A stretch of DNA of 43,882 nt from Alcanivorax sp. (GTDB taxonomy: Bacteria > Pseudomonadota > Gammaproteobacteria > Pseudomonadales > Alcanivoracaceae), in contig JAKUPL010000032.1 of assembly GCA_022449455.1 (NCBI GenBank), forward strand, positions 1 through 43,882. Direction: 5' to 3'. Both the position numbers and the translations under genes were made by a program. The notes under the pieces are model-generated. The model searched no databases, was not told the origin of the DNA, and saw nothing but the letters and a program-made list of their open reading frames with translations. Within the stretch, counting starts at the first letter, position 1. Each line of letters opens with the position of its first letter. Of this stretch, positions 39,231 to 43,882 are shown in pieces.

Positions 39231-39310
39231 GTTGTTTCCCTTCTGATAAGCGGTCCGGGCGGGCCGGACCGAGGCGGGATGAACGTTAGCAGCGACGTCG
39301 GCAAGAACCG

Positions 39311-39324
39311 TTGATATGGATCAA
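39311..39324 (-). promoter_or_regulatory. Perfect Anr/FNR box upstream of ccoN
   Basis: TTGAT-ATGG-ATCAA, the exact FNR/Anr consensus, in the ccoN-marR intergenic region. If it activates ccoN from -41.5, transcription begins near 39276, leaving a leader of about 46 nt. A plausible but weak -10 (TAACGT or GCTAAC) lies at 39283-39290 on the minus strand. The box is about 65 bp from the likely marR start, so an effect on marR is possible too. Confidence 0.88.
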
Positions 39325-39369
39325 GAGCGGCGTGATGACGGCGGGATTTCCGGCGCCGGCCGGGATGTT

Positions 39370-39383
39370 TATAATGTGTACAC
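39370..39383 (+). promoter_or_regulatory. marR promoter -10 with overlapping GTGTACAC palindrome
   Basis: Consensus TATAAT (39370-39375) is followed at once by GTGTACAC (39376-39383), a perfect 8-bp palindrome covering the expected transcription start. The arrangement suits autorepression by the MarR protein, but the site is a candidate only. The -35 is weak. Confidence 0.5.
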
Positions 39384-39409
39384 CCTAAATGCAGCGGAGC
39401 GGACGCCCC

Positions 39410-39877
39410 ATGCCCAAACGGAACAAACCCCACACGCCTTCCGAGTACGGTTACGAGTTTTCGGAACAGGTGGGGCACTTGCTGCGCCGGGCCTACCAGC
39501 GCCATACCGCCATCTTCCAGCGCCACGCCAGCGACCGACAGCTCACCGCCATTCAGTTCGTCACGCTGTGCACGCTGGTGGAGCGGGGCGCCTGCTCACT
39601 GACCGACATCGTCCAGGCCACCGCCATCGACCCGGCCACCGTGCGCGGCGTGATCAAGCGGCTCAAGGCCCGCGACTGGATCGCGCTGTCCACCTGTGAG
39701 CGGGATCAGCGCAAGGTGATGGTGACGATCACCAAGGAAGGGGAGGATCTGGTGGAAGAGATGGTGCCGGCCGCCCAGCGTATTTCCGATCTGACCATGG
39801 AGCGCCTCAACCCGGCGGAACGGGTGGCCCTGCTGCACCTGCTCGCCAAAATGAGCGGCGCCCCCGAAGACGACTGA
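39410..39877 (+). CDS. MarR-family transcriptional regulator
   Basis: A 155-residue MarR regulator. Helices flank a winged helix-turn-helix (CSLTDIVQATAIDPATVRGVIKRLKARDWI) and a wing with STCERDQRKVMVTIT. The dimerisation helices are at both ends. It resembles the NicR/HpaR/catabolic branch of MarR proteins, which usually repress degradation genes until an aromatic or heteroaromatic ligand binds. The ATG at 39410 has GGAG 10 nt upstream; an in-frame ATG at 39389 lies too close to the likely transcription start. With nicE/nicF-like genes nearby, a NicR-like role is a reasonable inference. The other neighbour, ccoN, is unrelated. Confidence 0.82.
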   Translation: MPKRNKPHTPSEYGYEFSEQVGHLLRRAYQRHTAIFQRHASDRQLTAIQFVTLCTLVERGACSLTDIVQATAIDPATVRGVIKRLKARDWIALSTCERDQRKVMVTITKEGEDLVEEMVPAAQRISDLTMERLNPAERVALLHLLAKMSGAPEDD

Positions 39878-40010
39878 AGAGGCTGGACCCTCCATCCGGG
39901 GCGCGGCTCAGGGCGCCACGGCTCTACGGAGCCGCCAGCACCACCCACACAGCTCCGCGTCCCGGATAGAGACCCCTCGCATCGATTTCCCGCCAAACCG
40001 CGATGAACCC

Positions 40011-40062
40011 AAAAAAAGCCCCCCGGGCGGACACCGGGATCGCCGGTGGCCACGCGGAGGGC
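40011..40062 (-). terminator. Rho-independent terminator after tctA
   Basis: In minus-strand sense, GCCCTCC (40062-40056) pairs with GGGGGGC (40024-40018), enclosing a second stem CACCGG/CCGGTG, and is followed by seven T residues (40017-40011). It ends the nicEF-tctCBA transcript. The 205-bp stretch between marR and tctA also holds a small GGCTC/GAGCC hairpin near 39920 without a T-run; nothing else was seen there. Confidence 0.75.
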
Positions 40063-40082
40063 AGCTTTGAGGTAACGGGTAA

Positions 40083-41594
40083 TTACCGGTAGGTACGACG
40101 CAGATCGTTGCGAAGACGTACGAACCAAGGCGCCAGCAACGGCAGAAGAATCGCCGCCGCGGACATCAACAACAGCGTGAGCGCGATCGGGCTGTTGATA
40201 AAAATCTCCCAGGAACCGCGTCCCAGGATCAGGCTGCGGCGCAGGTTTTCCTCCAGCAACGGCCCGAGGATCAACCCGAACGCCAGCGGCGCCGCCGGCA
40301 AACGCAGCAGATTGAGCAGGTAACCGATCACGCCGAACGCCAGCATGATGTAGACATCGTCCATGGTATTGCGGATGGCGAAGGAACCCACCACGCACAG
40401 CACCGCGATCACCACCATCAGAATGTGGGACGGGATGCGCGTGACCCAGGCCACCCAGCGCATCAGCAGCAGACCCACGATCAGCGTCAGGATCAGTGCC
40501 AGGAAGAACGAGGAGTAGACCCCGGACACGAACTCCGGATTGTTGGCGAACAGGCCCGGACCCGGCCGCAGGCCGTGGATCAGCAGCGAGCCCATCAGCA
40601 CCGCGGTGATGGCGTCGCCGGGAATGCCCAGCGTCATCATCGGAATCAGGGTGCCGCCGATGCTGGAGCTGTTGGCGGATTCCGGTGCCACCACGCCTTC
40701 ACTGACGCCGGTGCCGAATTTATCCGGGCGCTTGGAGAAACGCATTTCCTGCGCGTAGGCGATGGCCACCGCGATGGCGGAGCCGGCGGCGGGAATGGCG
40801 CCCACGCCGGCGCCGATCAGAGAACCGCGCAGCATGGTTTTCCAGTGCGACAGCAATTCCTTCATCGGCGGCCACACCTTGCCGATGGCCGGCATCACGC
40901 TCTTGCCGGAGGAACGGCCGGCGGCGCCCACGTTCTTGAGCACCTCGGCGAAACCGAACAGGCCCACGCACAACGGCACCAGTTCGATGCCACCCTGCAG
41001 GGCGGTGCTGTCGAAGGTAAAGCGCGGAATGTCGGTGAGTTTGTCGAAACCGACCATGCCGCACAGCAGGCCGAGACCACCCACCATCATGCCGCGGATG
41101 GTGGAGCCCGGTGAGGCGTAGGCCAGCAGCACCAGGCCGAACACCGCCACCGCGGTGAACTCCGGACTGCGGAACTCCATGGCCGCGGCGGCCAGCATCG
41201 GCGCCACCAGCACCAGTGCCACCAGACCGATCAGCCCGCCCAGGGTGGACGACACCAGTGCGTAGGTCAGAGCCTGACCGGCGCGCCCGGAGCGGGCCAT
41301 GGGATAACCGTCCAGTTGGGTGACGATGGAGCCCGGCGTACCGGGAATATTGATCAGAATGGCGGTGACGGAACCGCCATAGACGCTGGCGACGAACACG
41401 GTGAGCAGAAACAGGATCGCCAGGTGCGGGTCCATGCCAAAGCTGATGGGCAGCAGAATCGCCAGCGCCATGGTGGAGCTGACGCCGGGCATGGCACCCA
41501 GAAGAATGCCGAGCAAGGTCCCGATGACCGCCAGCACCAGCCCCCACGGGGAGAGCAGGGTGGTACCGAGCGCGGCGAGAAAATCGGTCAGCAT
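40083..41594 (-). CDS. tctA: Tripartite tricarboxylate transporter, large permease TctA
   Basis: A 503-residue membrane protein with about twelve helices and the TctA signatures LLGAMPGVSSTMALAILLP, GGSVTAILINIPGTPGSIVT and the mirrored second half GAIPAAGSAIAVAIAYAQE. With TctB and the binding protein TctC it forms a secondary, sodium- or proton-coupled carboxylate importer. Last gene of the operon, followed by a terminator. The substrate is probably a carboxylate of the nic-like pathway, by context. Confidence 0.93.
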   Translation of the reverse strand: MLTDFLAALGTTLLSPWGLVLAVIGTLLGILLGAMPGVSSTMALAILLPISFGMDPHLAILFLLTVFVASVYGGSVTAILINIPGTPGSIVTQLDGYPMARSGRAGQALTYALVSSTLGGLIGLVALVLVAPMLAAAAMEFRSPEFTAVAVFGLVLLAYASPGSTIRGMMVGGLGLLCGMVGFDKLTDIPRFTFDSTALQGGIELVPLCVGLFGFAEVLKNVGAAGRSSGKSVMPAIGKVWPPMKELLSHWKTMLRGSLIGAGVGAIPAAGSAIAVAIAYAQEMRFSKRPDKFGTGVSEGVVAPESANSSSIGGTLIPMMTLGIPGDAITAVLMGSLLIHGLRPGPGLFANNPEFVSGVYSSFFLALILTLIVGLLLMRWVAWVTRIPSHILMVVIAVLCVVGSFAIRNTMDDVYIMLAFGVIGYLLNLLRLPAAPLAFGLILGPLLEENLRRSLILGRGSWEIFINSPIALTLLLMSAAAILLPLLAPWFVRLRNDLRRTYR

Positions 41595-41605
41595 GGATTA
41601 CCTCG

Positions 41606-42130
41606 TCAGGCCAGCGGCACTTTCAGAATGGAAACGAAAGTGACGTAGAGGAAAAGACACAGCGCCACGCCCAGAATCAAACCGACGATGGCGGCGCGCA
41701 GCGGACGACCGGTGCGGCGCCAGCTCAGCCAGGCGGTCCAGGCGGTGCTGAAGATAAAGGTGGCGGGCAGGAAGCCGATCACGGCCACCCCGCCACCGAG
41801 CAGAATCATGCTGACCAACAGAGCGACGGCGGACCCATGGTCGCCGTGCTCGATGGAGCGCCCACCGCGCCCTTGGGTGGCCAACCGGTAGAGACCCTTG
41901 ATCAGGATCAATACCGTGCCCAGGGAAAGCAGGCCTAATACCACGACGGGCAGGAAAGCGGCACCGGGATCCAGGCCGCTGTCGAGACTGGCCATGAGTC
42001 GTTTACCGCTGAGCACCGAGAACCAGCCGGCGGCGCAAATGATCCCGAACAGGATCGCGACGCCGAGGTCCACGACCGGGCTCAGAGGCTGGCTTTCCTC
42101 TTGACCTTGGGTGTCGGTGGGCTGAGTCAT
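41606..42130 (-). CDS. tctB: Tripartite tricarboxylate transporter, small permease TctB
   Basis: A 174-residue membrane protein with four predicted helices and the TctB family layout: N-terminal hydrophilic tail, DLGVAILFGIICAAGWF, a central helix with LIKGLYRL, and a C-terminal pair ending VALCLFLYVTFVSILKV. It sits between tctC (4 bp away) and tctA (11 bp away). Confidence 0.88.
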   Translation of the reverse strand: MTQPTDTQGQEESQPLSPVVDLGVAILFGIICAAGWFSVLSGKRLMASLDSGLDPGAAFLPVVVLGLLSLGTVLILIKGLYRLATQGRGGRSIEHGDHGSAVALLVSMILLGGGVAVIGFLPATFIFSTAWTAWLSWRRTGRPLRAAIVGLILGVALCLFLYVTFVSILKVPLA

Positions 42131-42133
42131 GAT

Positions 42134-43099
42134 TTATTTTTCGATCAGGTTGGCGTCTTCCAGGATCGCTTTCACTTCCTGGTTGCGCTGTTCGAGGTAG
42201 GCACGGGTGCCGGCGGCGTCGCGGGGCATGATCACCAGACCCAGTTCGGCGGCTTTCTTCTGGAACTTCTCGTCGCTGAGCAGCTTGTAGAGACCTTCCT
42301 CGAGCTTGGCACGGCGGTCTTCCGGCACGCCCTTGGGCAGGTACAGCATGTAGAAGTCCTCGGCGATGAAGTCGAAGCCCTGCTCCTTGAAGGTGGGGAC
42401 GTCCGGCGCGAACGGGTGACGCTTCTCGGCGGCCACGCCGATGATTTTCACTTTACCGGCCTTGTGTTGTTCGGCCAGCAGCGGAATCGGCAGGGTGGTG
42501 GACATGACCTCGCCGGACACCAGCGCGGAGGCGGTGGGCGCGTAACCCTGATAGGGCACCTTGGACAGTTTCACGTCGAAGTGATTTTCGAGCATGGTGG
42601 CGGCGATGTAGGAAAAACCACCGGGGGAATCGTTGCCGTTGATGATCGAACCGGGCTGCTTTTTGAGCTGCTCCAGGTACTGTTTGACGTTTTCGATGCC
42701 GGTATCGTTGGACACCACCAGGGACGCCGGCTCGGGGCCGATGAACACCAGCGGCTCGATGTCTTCCAGCGGCGTGGCGTTACGGTTCATGTAGCTCTGC
42801 GCGATGGCGTGGGTCCCCATCATGCCGATGGTGTAGCCGTCCGGGTCGGATTGCGCCACGTGACGCACGCCGTTGGAACCGGCGGCACCGGTCACGTTGG
42901 TGACGATCATGGAAACCGGCAGATTTTCCGGCGGGTTTTCGGCCATCAGCCGGGCGGACAGATCGTAGGCGCCGCCGGCGGGCCAGGGCACCACGATGGT
43001 AATGGTATCGTCGGGAAATTCGGCCAGAGCCTGGCTGGTGAGGGCTCCGCTGAGCAGGACCGCTGCGGCGGCGGTCGCCAGTTTTTTAATCATTTTCAT
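42134..43099 (-). CDS. tctC: Tripartite tricarboxylate transporter substrate-binding protein TctC
   Basis: A 321-residue periplasmic binding protein of the Bug/TctC family. The start at 43099 (MKMIKKLATAAAA) gives a normal signal peptide cleaved near ALA; AAGGGGA precedes it. Typical motifs are ITIVVPWPAGGAYDLSAR near the N-terminus, GAAGSNGVRHVAQSDPDGYT and KVPYQGYAPTASALVSGEV. It binds a small organic acid in the periplasm and passes it to TctA/TctB. It starts 14 bp after the amidohydrolase gene. A longer in-frame reading to 43300 would overlap that gene and lacks a signal peptide at its start. Confidence 0.92.
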   Translation of the reverse strand: MKMIKKLATAAAAVLLSGALTSQALAEFPDDTITIVVPWPAGGAYDLSARLMAENPPENLPVSMIVTNVTGAAGSNGVRHVAQSDPDGYTIGMMGTHAIAQSYMNRNATPLEDIEPLVFIGPEPASLVVSNDTGIENVKQYLEQLKKQPGSIINGNDSPGGFSYIAATMLENHFDVKLSKVPYQGYAPTASALVSGEVMSTTLPIPLLAEQHKAGKVKIIGVAAEKRHPFAPDVPTFKEQGFDFIAEDFYMLYLPKGVPEDRRAKLEEGLYKLLSDEKFQKKAAELGLVIMPRDAAGTRAYLEQRNQEVKAILEDANLIEK

Positions 43100-43113
43100 T
43101 GGTTTTCTTCCCC

Positions 43114-43773
43114 TTAGTCTTGGGTGACTGGTTTGAGGTGAGAGAGGGCTTCGTCGAGGGAAATGACGTCGCCGTATTTGCTGTCGATATCGAAAAGATT
43201 GGCTTCGTGGGGCGCGGGATGTCGATCGCCCACGGCTTCGCGCACGACCATCACGCGAAAACCGTGCTGCAGACCGTCCACCGCCGTGGCGCGAATGCAA
43301 CCACTGGTGGAACAGCCCATCACGATCAGGGTATCCACGCCCAACGCCACCAGGGTGGAGGCAAGAGACGTGCCGAAAAACGCACTGGCATATTGTTTGG
43401 TAATCACCAGCTCGCCGGCCGCCGGCTCCACCGGTCGACAGAATTCCGCATCGGGGTTGCCGTCCACCATGGCGCTCATCACCGGGGCTTTTTTCACCCA
43501 GATGCCGCCGTCCAGCTGGCCTTCGCCATGGTAACGGATATTGGTATGTATGATCGGAATACCGCTGTCCCGCGCCGCTTGCAGCAGACGCGGGGCATGA
43601 TCCATGGCCTCCACCACGCCGGGGGCATAGAGCGGCGCGCCCGGACGGGTATAGGCCTGCAGAAAATCCACCGCCAGTAACGCCGGGCGCTGGCCGAAGC
43701 CGATGCGCGTGCCCCAGACACCCTGGTAGTTATTCGCCAGGTCGTCCTTCGAATCGTGGTGTTTATCGGCCAT
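43114..43773 (-). CDS. nicF: Isochorismatase-fold amidohydrolase, maleamate amidase-like
   Basis: A 219-residue cysteine hydrolase. The catalytic triad of the isochorismatase superfamily is Asp36 (LLAVDFLQAY), Lys126 (VITKQYASAF) and Cys159 (CSTSGCIRATA). The N-carbamoylsarcosine/maleamate amidase branch is favoured by the NYQGVWGTRIGFGQRPALL start and TSGCIRA motif. Maleamate amidohydrolase (NicF) releases ammonia to give maleate in the nicotinate pathway. AAGGAG precedes the ATG. The gene follows the probable nicE tail by 25 bp. Other substrates such as N-carbamoyl compounds remain possible. Confidence 0.72.
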   Translation of the reverse strand: MADKHHDSKDDLANNYQGVWGTRIGFGQRPALLAVDFLQAYTRPGAPLYAPGVVEAMDHAPRLLQAARDSGIPIIHTNIRYHGEGQLDGGIWVKKAPVMSAMVDGNPDAEFCRPVEPAAGELVITKQYASAFFGTSLASTLVALGVDTLIVMGCSTSGCIRATAVDGLQHGFRVMVVREAVGDRHPAPHEANLFDIDSKYGDVISLDEALSHLKPVTQD

Positions 43774-43798
43774 GGTGCGGTCTCCTTTAGAACGAACT

Positions 43799-43882
43799 TC
43801 AGTAAGCGCCGGACAGCAGGGCGCCGGCGCCGGGGACGACGGGTTCCAGGTCGAGGGCCTTGAGCATCTGGTAGGTGGTGGC
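43799..43882 (-). CDS. nicE: C-terminus of a probable maleate isomerase (NicE-like)
   Basis: Only the last 27 residues and the TGA stop are inside the window. They read ATTYQMLKALDLEPVV and end PGAGALLSGAY, which I recognise as the end of Asp/Glu racemase-superfamily maleate cis-trans isomerases such as NicE. That enzyme converts maleate to fumarate, the step after NicF. Position directly upstream of the amidohydrolase supports this. With so little sequence, another racemase-superfamily member cannot be excluded. Confidence 0.55.
   Translation of the reverse strand, partial: ATTYQMLKALDLEPVVPGAGALLSGAY

Noticed and set aside
43100-43300. Longer start of tctC at 43300
   Set aside because: It would overlap nicF by 187 bp and hide the signal peptide, which begins normally at 43099.

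Overview
The window is GC-rich, densely packed bacterial chromosome from a gammaproteobacterium. It has Pseudomonas/Alcanivorax-type traits: a split proton-translocating transhydrogenase (three subunits), a ccoNOQP-ccoGHIS cluster with hemN and an Fe-S FNR/Anr regulator, Anr boxes, a Prc protease, YaaA, and GTAGGAGCGGC-type REP elements. A subfamily-II haloalkane dehalogenase at the left edge and a nicotinate-type catabolic block at the right edge suggest a marine or hydrocarbon-associated lineage such as Alcanivorax/Alloalcanivorax. That placement is inference. No tRNA, rRNA, CRISPR array, phage or insertion sequence was seen, and no stretch over 300 bases lacks a gene.

Layout. 1-9059: housekeeping and accessory enzymes (haloalkane dehalogenase, small SET protein, RluA, a Lon-type protease, a methyltransferase, a lipoprotein hydrolase, a DMT permease, RimO, ThpR). 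9066-11107: a compact ECF sigma/anti-sigma operon divergent from a secreted DUF4168 protein. Both directions carry the same promoter, GGAACC-N17-GTTGGT, so the locus looks like a closed autoregulated envelope-response module. 11130-14029: pntAA-pntAB-pntB. 14199-18789: a UbiB/ABC1-family protein, an alpha/beta hydrolase and a soluble CBS-histidine kinase paired with a tandem-receiver response regulator that lacks an output domain. 18945-28599: MpaB/Lcp-family protein, Prc, SpmA-SpmB fusion, AlkB-like dioxygenase, CorA, metallo-beta-lactamase-fold hydrolase, a small membrane protein, YaaA and a tandem universal stress protein.

27688-39324 is a microaerobic respiration island read leftward. ccoNOQP encodes the cbb3 oxidase, ccoGHIS its copper and assembly factors, followed by a SafE/DsbD-like membrane protein, hemN (anaerobic heme synthesis), the oxygen sensor anr and a universal stress protein. 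One perfect Anr box sits before ccoN (TTGAT-N4-ATCAA) and one variant before hemN (TTGAC-N4-GTCAA), so the sensor encoded at the end probably drives both the oxidase and heme supply.

39410-43882 is a catabolic block: a rightward MarR regulator, and a leftward operon with the tail of a probable maleate isomerase (nicE-like), an isochorismatase-fold amidohydrolase (nicF-like) and a complete tripartite tricarboxylate transporter (tctC, tctB, tctA). NicF and NicE together convert maleamate to fumarate, the last steps of nicotinate breakdown. The transporter probably brings in a pathway substrate. The most novel-looking observations are the mirrored ECF promoters with their DUF4168 target and proline-tailed anti-sigma factor, the output-less two-component pair, and the nicEF-TTT-MarR arrangement.
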